A stretch of 64,000 nucleotides of DNA from Symbiodinium natans (GCA_905221605.1 CAJNDS010002412.1:1629386-1693385); one strand, 5' to 3'; counted from the stretch's first letter, positions 42,321-53,703 are shown. The notes: generated from the sequence alone by a model not told the origin. Numbers and translations are program-made.

Positions 42321-42833
42321 GTTCGTTTGGCCTCTGCAGCAGAAGCGTCTAGCGCTGCGGGCAAGCTCAAACTAGGGCAAAGAGGTTTAGGGCTTTTTTT
42401 GCGGGTCTGGGGTTGAGGGTTTAGGAGTCTGGGCTGTATAGAGGTTCGGATAACTTAGTTCAAGGGGTGCAGGATGCGCTAGGTGAAGCTGTGGGTTGTA
42501 GGTCTGTTCTTCCACTGTGGCCAGCTGGAACAGTTTAGGTTCGAAGTTTGGGAAGAACTTTCTCCCCTAAACTTGAAAAATCTTGGGACGCGTGGGATCC
42601 ATGTAGTTGTTCCGCCATGTTGTGCCCAGGAATCATGTGAAAGCTTGCGTGGGAAAGGGGCGCGGGGCGATGTTGCAGACGGCTTCACAGGGTGTAGACT
42701 GAGGTTGAGGCGAAACCCTGAAGGCCCTAGGCCCCAAACTAGGGGGGGGTCTAGGGTTTGTAGAGTTGGGGGCTCAGGGCTGAGATTTCAGGATTCAGGT
42801 ATAGGGTGTCAGGGACCCTAACTAAGCCCTCTA

Positions 42834-43115
42834 TATAAACCCTCTGTGCCCTAACCCAGGTTATTAGGCTTCAAAACTATTTGCTTAAGAACCCCAAAAG
42901 AATAAAAGAATAGTAGTCCCGATACTACCCTTCTAAGGATTTGTTGTTTTTTTTTTTTTGGGGGGGGGGTTCTTAAGCAATTAGTGTCAGCATAAACCCT
43001 CTGTGCCCTAACCCAGGTAATTGTGTAAACCCTCTGTGCCCGAACCCAGGTAATTATGTAAACCCTCTGTGCCCTGACCTGGGTAATTGAAACCCTCTGT
43101 GCCCTAACATAGGTC
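42834..43115 (+). repeat. Short tandem repeat, about 33-bp unit, five copies
   Basis: AAACCCTCTGTGCCCTAACC plus an AGGTAATT-like end recurs at 42837, 42993, 43025, 43059 and 43089. A family H element splits the first unit from the rest. Confidence 0.7.
42881..42980. mobile_element. Family H MITE with poly(T)-poly(G) core
   Basis: TTGCTTAAGAACCCC (42881-42895) and GGGGTTCTTAAGCAA (42966-42980) are perfect 15-bp inverted repeats. A T13 then G run sits just inside the right arm. It is inserted in the tandem repeat at 42834-43115. Confidence 0.65.
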
Positions 43116-43365
43116 GTTAGGCTTCAGGGCTCAGATGGCTTGATCTGAGTTGCCGTCGTCACCGCCAAGCCCTCGCCTGCGTGCTTTAGGGTTTAGGGAT
43201 CTGCGGAAACGGTCCCGCCCAATTCCTTTTAGGGTTTAGGGTTTAGGGCTTCGGAAAGTGTAGAGGTCTTTCCTAGGCGTTTGGGGGGGGGTGATGGGGG
43301 AATGTCGCCCTCAAACCTAAAGGGAGAAAGCCTAAGGCCCATAAGCCCTGGAGCCTGCCTTCTCT

Positions 43366-43416
43366 CGCTCTCTCTCTCTCTCTCTCTCTTTGTTGCTCTC
43401 TCTCTCTCTCTCTTTT

Positions 43417-43468
<52 letters not shown>
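43366..43468 (+). repeat. (CT)n microsatellite, about 100 bases
   Basis: CT dinucleotides with small T-rich interruptions; frames rich in Ser-Leu or Arg-Glu are artefacts. Confidence 0.95.
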
Positions 43469-43469
<1 letters not shown>

Positions 43470-43596
43470 AAGCGGGCTCTGCAACATCCACACTTGGACC
43501 AACAAACACCGCACGCGCCAAAGCCATTGAAACCCCGCGCACTTTCAATACTCAAAAGCTTCGAAGAAAACCACAGGAGCACTTAAACCTCTTCGG

Positions 43597-43668
43597 AACC
43601 CTGAACCCTAAACCCTAAACCCCTAAACCCTAATCCCTAAATCCTAAACCTGAAACCCTAAATCCAAT
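43597..43668 (-). repeat. Degenerate CCCTAAA array
   Basis: About ten units with CCCTAAT and CCTGAAA. Confidence 0.8.
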
Positions 43669-43794
43669 CGAAGTCGCTGGGCTGGAGATCTTGCTCAAAG
43701 TCGGTCAGCTTCCGCTGAATCGCGCGCAAAACCTCAGCCTCCGGAAGGCCAGGGTAGACAGTGTTGAGGGTCCAAGGTTATTGGGGTTCCGTTT

Positions 43795-43859
43795 CCTTGG
43801 GGACGAAATGAAGCCTAAAATTGGGGTCATATGCCCTATACTACTATAATTCCTATTAG
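43795..43859. mobile_element. Family A MITE, copy 9 (truncated)
   Basis: The left arm and core are intact to TTCCTATTA, then the sequence changes abruptly at about 43860. A complete copy lies 270 bp downstream. Confidence 0.7.
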
Positions 43860-44126
43860 TGATTTCGAACAATCGGCCCCCTCCCCCGTCTTGTTTAGTT
43901 GGGGCCGGGGGGAGTGACAGGCGACGTTGGTGTGCCTACACGGTCTTGGTTTTGTTGTTCGTTTCTGTGACGGTTCGTCGCCAGCCACAGGCATAAAACG
44001 CGGTTGAAGCGAAAGTTCGCCGCGAGCACGGCTCATCAGCTGGGCTTCGTTAAGCACGCGCTGGCCAATGCGAAACACTTATCTTAGACTATTTAAACCC
44101 ACAAGCTTGGGGTCATGGTTCACACA

Positions 44127-44237
44127 CCTTGGGGACGAAATGAGCCCTAAAATTGGGGGTCATATACCCTGACTACTATAATTCCTATTAAGGTATATGA
44201 ACCATAAACCCTTTCAGGGTTCATTTCGTCCCTAAGG
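44127..44237. mobile_element. Family A MITE, copy 10 (intact)
   Basis: 111 bp, CCTTGGGGACGAAATGAGCC to TTCATTTCGTCCCTAAGG. CA lies on both sides. A short core-like scrap (CCTTCATCGGAATTATGG) follows at 44240-44262. Confidence 0.8.
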
Positions 44238-44272
44238 CATACCTTCATCGGAATTATGGCCCCCCATCGTTA

Positions 44273-44379
44273 GCCCCCAACCCCCAAACCCCCAAACCCC
44301 CAAACCCCAAACCCCAAACCCTAAGCCCTAAGCCCTAAGCCCTAAACCCTAAACCCTAAACCCTAAACCCTAAACCCTA
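44273..44379 (-). repeat. Telomere-like array ordered in homogeneous variant blocks
   Basis: Reading left to right: CCCCCAAA x3, CCCCAAA x2, CCCTAAG x3, CCCTAAA x6. Each variant is contiguous. Confidence 0.9.
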
Positions 44380-44467
44380 CCCCCCAAGCCGGCCAGCTCC
44401 GATTCAAAGCGCCGCAGCCGGGGCCCCAGGGCTGAGGCCAGCAGAGGCCTGAAACATTGAAAAACTA

Positions 44468-44561
44468 CTGTTTAGGGTTTAGGGTTTAGGGTTTAGGGTT
44501 TAGGGTTTAGGGTTTAGGGCTTAGGGTTGAGGGTTGAGGGTTTAGGGTTGAGGGTTGAAGG
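44468..44561 (+). repeat. TTTAGGG array ending in TTGAGGG variants
   Basis: Seven exact units, then TTGAGGG five times mixed with TTTAGGG. Confidence 0.85.
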
Positions 44562-45195
44562 TCCTTAACACCCTGTGAAACATTCTCCTAGATATGGTCC
44601 TCTTAAACCCAATAAGGGAAAGTATAAAATATCCCAAGGTCCTACCGAGATTAGAAAGTTTGAAGGTTCGTAGGGTTTATCTAGGGAGCATTGAAGGTAC
44701 AGAGTGTGTATAGGGGTTCGTCAGAATATGGCCTATTTAGGGCAGATTTGTTATTTAGGGTTCAGAGTTCAAAGGCTGTGTGAGGTTCATGGGGCTGCCT
44801 TTTTGACACATGCCTATGTCATTTCGCAGGGCCGAACTGCCAATTAGAGAGCATAAGGCTTTGGGTAGAGGGTGAAATGGAAGCCAAAAGGGAGAGTGAC
44901 GGAAACCAGGCCGAAAATCATGACAGAAACCAGACAACGTGGAACGGAACGCAAGCCCGAAATTTCGGCAACAAACTCTACTCCATAAGGCTTATGGGCT
45001 TTATACAGGTTACAGCGCTCCTTGGGTTAATAGGGATTCAACAAAACAGTTTTTGCAGGATCTGGGGAGGCGGCCTAAAAATGAACCCTAAACCGATGGT
45101 TGCGCCCTATGGGCGCTGCGGGGGCCATAGTTTACATTCCTTATGCTTTTCAAGGGTGCTTGAATTAACAAGGCCCCTACATGTGGCCAAGCCAC

Positions 45196-45431
45196 CCTAA
45201 ACCCTAAACCCTAAACCCAAATTGCAGGCTGGGGCTTTGCAGTCTTCTAGCGCAACACTCCCGGCCTCAGAGTGCGCCTGGCCGCACAGCGGAGGCTCCA
45301 GGCCTCTGCATCCATGGGATGAAGATGTGCACCCTAAACCCTAAACCCTAAACCCTAAACCCTAAACCCTAAACCCTAAACCCTAAACCCTAAACCCTAA
45401 ACCCTAAACCCTAAACCCTAAACCCTAAACC
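45196..45431 (-). repeat. CCCTAAA arrays (45196-45217, 45332-45431)
   Basis: Three and about 14 exact units. Confidence 0.9.
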
Positions 45432-45518
45432 TCTACCAAAGAGCCCCCTCATCGTGCAAAGAACCAAAGCCTTCGGGATTCCGAGGCAGGGCTCTCATGT
45501 CTGCTTTTTCGCATTAGG

Positions 45519-46115
45519 GCTCAGGGCTTGGGGTTTAGGGTTTAGGGTTGAGGGCTTAGGGGTCTTGGGCTGCAACGGTTTAGGGTTTATAGGTTTTAGG
45601 GTTTGGGGAGTTTAGGGTTTAGGCTTTAGGGTTTAGGGTTACATCTGAGGTTCTGTTTCCTTGTGCCTTGGACGGAAGAAACTCATGGCCGCCCTCAAAT
45701 AAGGCATTGCAGTTGACCCGGTTGAGCAACCCAACAAACCCCGACCCAAACCCCTAACAAACTCCCAAACCCTAAGCCCTAAACCCCAAACCCTTGTTTG
45801 AACCCAGACTCTACACCCCAAACCCTAAACCCTAAACCCTAAGCCCCAACGTCGCCCTTTGGGCCCAAATGTGGAATCCCTGCCACCTGGTCCGCTTCTG
45901 ACTGCGGATCTTCACCTCAAGAGGGGCCGTGGCTTTGGGTTGATGGGGTTCATTCATAGGGCTTACAGGGCTTTATAGGGCTTTGGGGTTTAGGGCTTAG
46001 TGGTTTGCATCGGTTTTACAGGGTTTGGTAGGGCTTGGAGGGTTTAGGACTTTAAGGGTTTAGGGTTTCCACTGCTACGGTGTTGGGTTTTTTGGCTATA
46101 GGGTTTAGGGGTTTA
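45519..46115. repeat. Diffuse telomere-like sequence
   Basis: 45519-45645 and 45955-46115 hold decayed TTTAGGG; 45775-45850 holds CCCTAAA/CCCCAAA. No gene seen. Confidence 0.65.
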
Positions 46116-46117
46116 GG

Positions 46118-46687
46118 TTGGGTTCGGCCGGTCCACACTAACAGTCAAATAACGCCGTGGCCTTATAACACACAGGCCAAAAATATCACCAGGAATCCCA
46201 GTCAATTTTAGCATTTACCGGGTGCTTATTTTTGTGGGTCTGCTGGTGGTGACTGTTAGTCACATAGCAGCAAAAATATCACCAGAAATAGCACAAACAA
46301 TAGCACCAGAAATAGCGCCAGGAATAGCACAAAAAATAGCACAAACAATAGCACCAGAAATAGCACCAGGAATCCCAGTCAAGTTTATCAGCTTAGCATT
46401 TACCGGGTGCTGTTTTTTGTGGGTCTGCTGATGGTGATTGTTAGTCACATAGCACCAGCAACAGCACCAGAAATAGCACCAGACATAGCACAAACAATAG
46501 CACAAAAAATAGCACCAGAAATAGCACCAGGAATAGCACAAAAAAATGCACCAGAAATAGCACCAGAAATAGCACCAGGAATAGCACCAGGAATAGCAGG
46601 AATCTCAGTCAATTTTTTGGCATTTACCGGGTGCTTTTATTTGTGGGTCTGCTGGTGGTGACTGTTAGTGTGGACCGGCCGAACCCA
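46118..46687. mobile_element. Transposable-element-like unit with perfect 30-bp terminal inverted repeats
   Basis: The first 30 bases, beginning TTGGGTTCGGCCGG, are an exact reverse complement of the last 30. The interior has about 2.5 tandem copies of a unit of about 200 bp. Each unit has GCATTTACCGGGTGCT, a TGTGGGTCTGCTG-TGGTGA stretch, then TGACTGTTAGT (which is also the inner end of the TIR). After that comes a minisatellite of 12-mers such as GCACCAGAAATA. Open frames (46222-46661 plus, 46260-46541 minus) are just the 12-mer read through. It encodes no transposase, so it would be non-autonomous. The flanking sequence on both sides is GGTTTAGG-like telomere repeat. Confidence 0.7.
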
Positions 46688-46844
46688 AGGTTTAGGGTTT
46701 CTAGACGTTATAGGTTTAGGGGATGTCTTTTTGGCTTTGCCGGAGTCTGCGTTTCTCATGAAGGCAGCTCTGCACCATGGGCTTTCTGAGCCACGCAAGG
46801 AATTCAATGCAACGGCGCAAACGTACGCAGCCCTACTAAACCAA

Positions 46845-47115
46845 AACCCTAAACCCTAAACCCTAAACCCTAAACCCTAAACCCTAAAAACACGGGCCTT
46901 GATCCCGACGTCCATACAGGGGAGCCGCCGCAGCAGCAGCCGCCCCAGCATCGACCCCCGGCCAGGCGCCGGAAGGAGCCGAGAGGGCCTCTTACTTTCT
47001 ATGGCTTGCTGCTGTAAGGTTTAGGGTTTAGGGTTTAGGGTTTAGGGTTTAGGGTTTAGGGCTTGGGGTTGAGGGTTGAGGGTTGGGGGTCCAGGGTTTA
47101 GGGTTCAGGGTTTGC
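46845..47115. repeat. ITR pair: CCCTAAA (46845-46889) and TTTAGGG (47019-47115)
   Basis: Six exact units, a spacer of 130 bases, then six exact units decaying into TTGAGGG. Confidence 0.85.
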
Positions 47116-47150
47116 GTTCGACCTTTAGAACCTCTAGAGCTTCTCTCTAG

Positions 47151-47271
47151 CCTTGGGGACGGGGTCCAATACCCGATAGGTACTAGATTCCCTATCAGGG
47201 TATATGAACCATAAACCCTTTTAGGGTTTAGGGTTTAGGGTTTAGGGTTTAGGGTTCGTTCGGCCCCCAAG
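47151..47271. mobile_element. Family A MITE, copy 11, left arm decayed, right arm telomere-expanded
   Basis: CCTTGGGGACGGGGTCC at the left is shortened. The right arm ATAAACCCTTTTAGGG continues as five TTTAGGG units (47219-47256) before GTTCGTTCGGCCCCCAAG. Confidence 0.65.
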
Positions 47272-47378
47272 TAGGAAGAGTGTAGCGCCACAGGACATTT
47301 CTAGTGGCAGCTCTAGAGGGCGCGGAAGCTTTGCAAGGCTTTGGGGCGAGGCGCCTTTAATCCACCATGAGCTGCTAG

Positions 47379-47455
47379 CCCTAAACCCTAAACCCTAAAC
47401 CCTAAACCCTCAACCCTAAACCCTAAACCCTAAACCCTATAAACCCTAAACCCTG
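47379..47455 (-). repeat. CCCTAAA array
   Basis: Ten units with CCCTCAA and CCCTATAAA. Confidence 0.85.
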
Positions 47456-47591
47456 GAGGGCTCCTGGGGCTCCTAGATATGTGTTTAGGATGCTCATCTT
47501 GGGGTTCTTGGCAAGGACCTCGCTTCAATTCAGTTTCAATTCGAAGGGGTTTAGGGTTTAGGGTTTAGTGTTTGGGGTGTGGAGGAAACAC

Positions 47592-47652
47592 CCCCCCCCC
47601 CCCCCCCCAGAAACCCAGAAAAAAAACACACACACACACACACACACACAAA
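47592..47652 (+). repeat. C-run and (CA)n microsatellite
   Basis: About 18 C residues, then CACA repeat of about 24 bases. Confidence 0.9.
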
Positions 47653-47881
47653 ACTGGCCGAACTAAGGGGCCTAATTCTAAGCCTCCCCCATAATAATTC
47701 AAAGAATGTGGGCAAAGAAGCCAGATTCTTCCCCAGGCACTGCCTGCATACTCCTTGTGATACATGTTGCCAGATTTCTCTTACTTATGCAGAAAAGCCC
47801 CCCCCTGAAAGGCACTCTAGCTAAGACAGCACACATATTGAGCCCCCGCCCCCCGGTGCTAAGGGCTCAGGGTTCAGCAGC

Positions 47882-47934
47882 TTTCTCTCTGTCGCTCACT
47901 CTCTCTCTCTCTCCTCTCTCTCTGTCTCTCTCTG

Positions 47935-47967
<33 letters not shown>

Positions 47968-47970
47968 CTC
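47882..47970 (+). repeat. (CT)n microsatellite
   Basis: TCTC repeat with TGTC and CCTC interruptions. Confidence 0.9.
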
Positions 47971-47979
47971 GGGGCCTCT

Positions 47980-50040
47980 AGCAGGGTTTTAAGGTTTGGG
48001 GTGTAAGGTCTGCAGTAGAAGAAGACGCCCCAAAACCCGGCTGTGCCTCTACAAGTGATCCAGGTGCTGTCTTGCGGTCGCCAGATCCTGCGAGCTGCAT
48101 CTGCGCTTTGAAGCCTTAACATAGTGGTCTGAATCATTAGAATAGGGTTGGGGGGGGGGTTATTCAGGTATTCAGTAAATATTTATAGGGACCAGAAGGG
48201 AATACTATTAGTAGTTTTTGTTCCGACCACGCCCTGTGCCGAAGGCTTTGGGTGTAGGCTCAGGATGTCTAGAGTGCTTGGGAGGCGGCGAGCGGGAAGG
48301 AAGGCCTAGATCCCGCGTTTTTGAGCTTGGAGACGAATCTTAGAGTCGCAGCATGGGCTCAGGGCCATGTGTCATCTACAAGGTCTAGGTCAGGGTCTAC
48401 GTCGACTTCTGCAGTGGAAACGAGCTCCTCCAAGCTGGAAGAGGAGCCCTCTGGTACTCCTAAATCTATCTTCTTTGGCCCGAGGAGTTGTTTCTGGCAC
48501 GCAAGCTTGCCGCGCTGGCTTGGGTTCAGCAAGGGTGCTCGGCTCCGTTTAGGGTTAGGGTTTAGGGTTTAGGGTTTCGGGTTTCGGGTTTCGGGTTTCG
48601 GGTTTAGGGTTAGGGTTGGGTCTCTGTTTGAAAGCCCCGGCCCTAGAAAGGGGGAGGCGCGCATCTCGCCTCTTGAGGCTCCTATGTGCTTGGAAGTCTA
48701 AACCCAACCCAGACACCGAAAACCGCCCCAAGGCTCTTCAAAACTCGCCACAGAAACCGGTGCCTCTAAAGATATCAAATGAGCTGACGCTGCCTAATAG
48801 CCTGAGCCCCATAAACCCCAAAACCCTACGCCACCCTCAACCCTAAACCCCAAACACCTCCCTCGACATGGCTCCTCTGTGCTGGGCCAGTGGTAGGGCA
48901 CGCGAAGCGTCACCCAGGTCAGCACAGCTTCGGAGGGCTCGGAATCCTGCGACACCACGGGGCTTGGAGATTGAACACGCTTTGGGCTAGGAGGGTTTAG
49001 AATTTTCTTTAACAGCGGGGAGGGTCGGGGTTCTATAGTGCTTTAAGGCTTCAAGAGGTTTATGAAGTTCAAGGGCCTATGAACATGGGCTGAGGACAAG
49101 GGGTGTAAGCGGTAAGCCCTTTCCGACTGCGTTCGCGTCTTGCGCCCGAGAAGTCCCGTTTAAGGTCGGTGTAGCCTCGCAGGTCTGATTGCTAACTGGC
49201 ACGAAAAAAGAACCATGCTGCAGGGTTTTGGTGTTGGGTTGTTGCATTGCATGCCACTATACATTCTAAGAAATGTTCACATACCCCTGGGCATACCCCT
49301 TAAAAGAAACTAGGGGAATGGTAAAAACCTTCCTGATATTCCTTTATAGGTTACGGGGTATGGGTTTTGGAGTATGCTGATCATTCTTACATACATAGTG
49401 GGGCATGCTGCTTCAGGGATATGTGCGCATGTCGCATGCCTTGCTCCTGCAAGACGAGAAACTGTGCTCAAACGACAGGTTCGGGCCTTGCCTTTAAAAC
49501 GATGGCAGGAACTCCATCTGAGGATCTGGTGGGCTTCAAACATTGCATGGTTTTTGATCTAGCTTTGAGGACGTAGGGACGCGCAGAAAGAGCATTCGAG
49601 TGTGTAACCTGCGAGGGCAGGAGCACGGCATAAACTACATTACAAGATCCTTTTACCGCGCGGCGCAAAAGATGCAGCCCCGAAGACCAACCCTCCAACC
49701 CTCTCAACCCTATAGTTTATAATGCACACACACACCCTACGAGTATAAACCTGTAAACCCTACGAATCCGATACACCCTAAATACCCCTCCTCTCCGCGC
49801 ACGGCCGGAAGGGGTGGCGTCCTCCGTTCCTCTTGCTGGAATAACACGTCCGTCTTCTTTTGGGACTTTCGTGCCGAACTGCCCAGAACTTCGAGGACCA
49901 AATGAACCTGAAAATTGGTCTACCACACCCTGGTTGGGAGAAAGCCTTGTAGCCTGAACACGCAGCACACCTGCTTAGGTTCTTACGGTTGATTGGGGGG
50001 GGGGGGGCTAGAGGTCTGATCTTTGAGAATGTAGAGCTTG
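47980..50040. other. Low-feature stretch
   Basis: Unique sequence with one telomere-like block (48550-48620) and a family K fragment at 48178-48226. Several frames of 60-95 codons; none has a domain. Confidence 0.45.
48550..48620 (+). repeat. TTTAGGG array with a TTTCGGG block
   Basis: Canonical units flank four contiguous TTTCGGG (48579-48604). Confidence 0.9.
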
Positions 50041-50058
50041 AAAACGCCCGAAACACAC

Positions 50059-50308
50059 CTAAACCCTAACCCTAAACCCTTTTGAGCAACGGACTTTGGA
50101 ACCCTAACCCTAAACCCAAACCCTAAACCCTAAACCCTAAACCCCTAAACCCTAAACCCTAAACCCTAAACCCTAAACCCAGCTATTAGAGGTCTTCCCT
50201 GATAGCGCCAGGACGGGAGTGTGCCTCGGAAAGGCTGAGGGACTCGAGCAGCCAGGCGTTTTAAAGGCCTGCGAAGCTCGGTTTTTAGGGTTTAGGGTTT
50301 AGGGTTAA
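50059..50308. repeat. CCCTAAA array (50059-50179) and short TTTAGGG (50284-50308)
   Basis: About 12 units with CCCTAA hexamers, then a 100-base spacer and three units in reverse. Confidence 0.85.
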
Positions 50309-50856
50309 GGCTTTCAGCGACCCAGGGAGAAAAAAAAACCACATACTTCTTGGGCGCTGCGTACCTAATATCGGGAACCCAGACTCCCCAACAAAGAAAA
50401 AAAAAAAGGGGGTTTCTTTTCAGGAGTACGAGAATGTTAAGGGTTCGAAAGGGGCCTGGGGTGAATGTCTAAAGGGCTTCTTTTGAGGGCTCACGGTGGG
50501 GCTTTCGTTGTGCTTCTCCCTTACCGCGTAAAGTTCAGCCGTTCTTCAGATTTGCGAATTCATGGAACAAGAACTCTTCTCATCGATGTGTCACGGTGGA
50601 TGCAGCCATGGTGCTTGGAACGTTTTCGGGCTTAGGGTTTAGGGTTTGGGGTTAGGGTTCAGCAAGTACAAGCAACCAGACGTGCATCACTCCTCAGCCA
50701 AACTAGCTCGCGTCATCATGAAACCAGTGGCCGCTCCTACCCGGCCCCCGGCGTGCAGCGATCATTTCGTGTCTGTCGCTCTGCAGTGGTGATGAAGCAA
50801 TGTCGGGAATGACCAGGAGACCCAGCCAGCTCAAAACACGGACACATTGCTTCTAC

Positions 50857-50938
50857 CCGGCACTACCTACAGTTTTAGTAGTTACTACCCTTAACTAGTA
50901 GGTATAACTAGTAAGAGGTTCCAGGTAGAACTGCGCTA
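50857..50938. mobile_element. Family I short inverted-repeat element
   Basis: ACTACCTACAGTTTTAGTAG, TACCCTTAACTAGTAGGTAT and AAGAGGTTCCAGG match the family I plan. Confidence 0.45.
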
Positions 50939-51572
50939 GGTGAACATGTTGCTGCAAATCTCCGCATGGCAAAAACTGCTAGCTAGCTCGCCCCAGAATC
51001 ACCCCCACATCTGACGTCCCGCGTTTCAGCAGTCGTGCTTCTGTCTCTTCACAAACCACGTTGCACCGAGGTTTAACGTGGACCTTCCAGTCCAGCAGCG
51101 GTTGCCCGTCATCCTCGCCCGGGCAGCCATGAAGGCTCCCTTATGATTTGGGGCCCACTGTGTCTCCTCGTGTTGTCATTACAATTCTACACTTCTTGGC
51201 CCTGCTGGATGGCAACGTAGATGGCCGTGTGAGAAGGCGACCTAAACAATTCCGATCCTGGACTGGGGATTGCCGAAGACACGGCTGCGCTGGTCTTAGC
51301 CCTTGGTCTGCCAGACGAACTCTCTCAAACTTCATCTCCTGGTTGGGTCGTCCATGGTGTCCAGGATTCGCTGCAGACTTGTGATCTTTGCGGCCTTTTC
51401 GGGAGTGGTCTGCCGAGCCATGCACGCTTCACCGGCCGCGTGGGCCGCGTGGGGAAGACACAGGCTTGCTTCGGCAGCTGCTTGGTCGTCCCCGGGGTGT
51501 CCTGAGAGTGACTCATGCGGGAACCCTGCTTGATTCGCAGCTAGAGATGTTCAAGCTGCCATGCTTAGTTTT

Positions 51573-51600
51573 TAGGGTTTAGGGTTTAGGGTTTAGGGTT
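51573..51600 (+). repeat. TTTAGGG array
   Basis: Four exact units. Confidence 0.85.
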
Positions 51601-51810
51601 CCGACTGTCTCATGCTATATTCTGACAGCTCTCCAGAACAATGATTCCGAACAGCGAGGCATGTCGAAGAAAGTCCTCGCAGCAGTCGCAGGCACCGGGG
51701 TTCGGCGGCGCTTGCGAAGAGGTTTCCGCTGCACGACAGTGTCCTAGCAGGGTTTAGGGTTTAGGGTTGTGGGGCCAAGCTTGGAGAGGGATAGAGTGAC
51801 AAGCCCAATA

Positions 51811-51923
51811 CCTTGGGGACGAAAGGAACCCTGAAAGGTTTATGGTTTCATACACCTAATAGAAATTTTATAGTAGTTATAGGGCATATGACCCCAATTT
51901 TAGGCTTCATTTCGTCCCCAAGG
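51811..51923. mobile_element. Family A MITE, copy 12
   Basis: 113 bp, CCTTGGGGACGAAAGGAACC to CATTTCGTCCCCAAGG. TA lies on both sides. Confidence 0.78.
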
Positions 51924-52455
51924 TAAGCCTTACCCGCCCCAGGCCTGAGGTATTGGTACCCCCGCGAAGTCCGGCATCTCCTTGAAAGGTATCGATTGTC
52001 GATCTGGGTTGGTCCAAGATTACAGATTGCGGCTTCAGGAAGCTAATGGGACTGTGGTAGGGCATGGGGGTGTCAGAGATTTTTGTAAGATGATGCTGAG
52101 TGGTTGGGGTGACAAAACACCTACTCCCGGTTCGGCCCTTTAAGTTTTCCGGCCAGAGGAGCGAGCGTAGCAGCCTAAACCCTGCAAACAGACCAGGCTG
52201 GAGCTAGCTTAGAGTTCAGACATGTGAGCCAAAACTTCAAGCCACATTCCTTGCTTTTGGGATCTTGGGGCGTCTCAGTCCCTAAACCCTGAACCCAAAC
52301 CCTGAACCATAAAGCCTGGACCAGATCTGTGTGAAAGGCGGGGTTGAGGGCCGTAGATAGGTAGACCTGCCTGTCAGCTCACGGGTCCAGGTTTTCGGGT
52401 GCAGAGCGCCCCAGCCGAACCAGCCCGTTTTTTGTGGCTCAGGGGTTTAGGTTTT

Positions 52456-52557
52456 GGGATGTGTCCCCTTATACTAAGCAGTCCTTAAGAGGGGATTATC
52501 ATAGGGACTACGATGATTCCAATGAAGGACCTGTTAGTATAAAGAGGGACGCATCCC
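52456..52557. mobile_element. Family C MITE
   Basis: GGGATGTGTCCCCTTATACT at the left and AGTATAAAGAGGGACGCATC at the right are inverted. CAGTCCTT and AAGGACCTG form an inner pair. Confidence 0.65.
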
Positions 52558-52600
52558 GAGTTGGGGGCCAAAGCCACCAGCCTTGCCCCCCACCCTTTTT

Positions 52601-52672
52601 GCCCTAAACCCTAAACCCTAAACCCTAAACCCTAAAACCCTAAACCCAAACCCTAAACCCTAAAACCTAAAC
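52601..52672 (-). repeat. CCCTAAA array with octamer
   Basis: About nine units, CCCTAAAA twice. Confidence 0.85.
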
Positions 52673-52679
52673 CGAGAAT

Positions 52680-53270
52680 GTTTGTGGTTGGGGCTCGAAT
52701 GCGGTTGTCCTGGATGCAAATCTCGTGACCTTGCTGCTCATGTGTGCTTCTTGTAGGGCTGAGGCGCGTAAAGTAAACATAATCATGATGGTAAAATTCT
52801 CTTACTCATACGATTAATAATACTTATATGATCATATAACATTCAAGGAATCGTGTTGAGTTTTGAAGAAATTTGGATTTTATTGGGCTACCGGCATTTA
52901 GAGACTGCAGTTGCGTTCAAGTAGTCCCAACCGTTCCGAAGTAGGGTATGGGCCCCTCGACTTTGTTATGAAGGGCGTCTACGATGAAACTTCATTAGCG
53001 TCCCCATCGGACCCCGTTGCCCGAACCGCAGCCCCAGATTCGTAAGTGGGCATTCCCCCCATCGAAGCCCTTTAAGCCTCGAAAGGCCCGAAGCCCTTGT
53101 GCAGAATCTTACACAACCAAGCCCTGAAGCCCATTTGCCCCGAGTAGAAGACGCAGCGCTTGGAAGACCCTAAAGCCTAAACCCACTTAAGGGGCACATG
53201 AATGGCGCCTTTTGTACGAGGCCTTCAAGCTTAAAGCCCTAAACGCTAGAGGTCTAAAAGCACGAAAGCC
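52680..53270. other. AT-rich patch and unique sequence
   Basis: 52770-52860 is AT-rich with AATCATGATGG, ATTAATAATAC and AATCGTGTTGA, resembling in style the retrotransposon tail at 34915-35020. It may be a tail remnant; similarity is too weak to be sure. Confidence 0.35.
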
Positions 53271-53271
53271 C

Positions 53272-53480
53272 TCACACCCTAATCCTAAGACCCTCAACCC
53301 CTAAAACCCGCAAAGCCCTCGACCCCTCGACCCTAAGATATAAGACCCGAATCCAAAGATCTTATGACCTAAGACCCTAAGACCCTCAGGCCAAAACCCT
53401 AAACAAAAAAAAAACAAAGACCCAAAAGCCCCTGAAACCCCCCAACCCTCAACCCTAAACCCTCAACCCCAACCCTCAAA
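53272..53480 (-). repeat. Decayed CCCTAAA-like sequence
   Basis: CCCTAAGA, CCCTCGA, CCCTCAA and similar derivatives; canonical only near 53450-53475. Confidence 0.6.
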
Positions 53481-53637
53481 CTTTGCCAGGGATCCACCGA
53501 GCTTTCCAGGGGAGGCAGCGATCGGATGCGGTTTGAAGGGCGTAGAAGCGGTCCAACTGGTGGAGCCTTGAGACTCAAACACAACGGGGGGCTTCTTTTT
53601 TAATTGTTTTTTATTGTTTTTGTTTTTTTTTCGAGGG

Positions 53638-53703
53638 GTTTGGGGTTTAGGGTTTAGGGTTTAGGGCTTAGGGTCTTTAGTTTTTTGTTTGGTGGGGGGG
53701 GAG

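Larger units (their letters stand above)
50310..52600. other. Low-feature stretch
   Basis: Contains a family I and a family A element and a family C element. Frames around 51141-51540 on both strands are up to 94 codons; one includes LQTCDLCGLFGSGLPSH, a lone CxxC pair too short to assign. Confidence 0.45.

Noticed and set aside
43229-43586. Arg-Glu and Ser-Leu rich ORFs
   Set aside because: They span a (CT)n microsatellite; the same applies to 12870-13154, 13291-13574 and 47874-48137.
46222-46661. Open frames encoding IAPEIAPGIAQ repeats (plus) and CYSWCYFWCYF repeats (minus)
   Set aside because: Both are a 12-bp minisatellite read in frame on opposite strands within a TIR-bounded element; no start context or conserved domain.
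52225-52245. TGAGCCAAAAC as a minus-strand spliced-leader relic
   Set aside because: Only about ten bases match and no frame follows on the minus strand.
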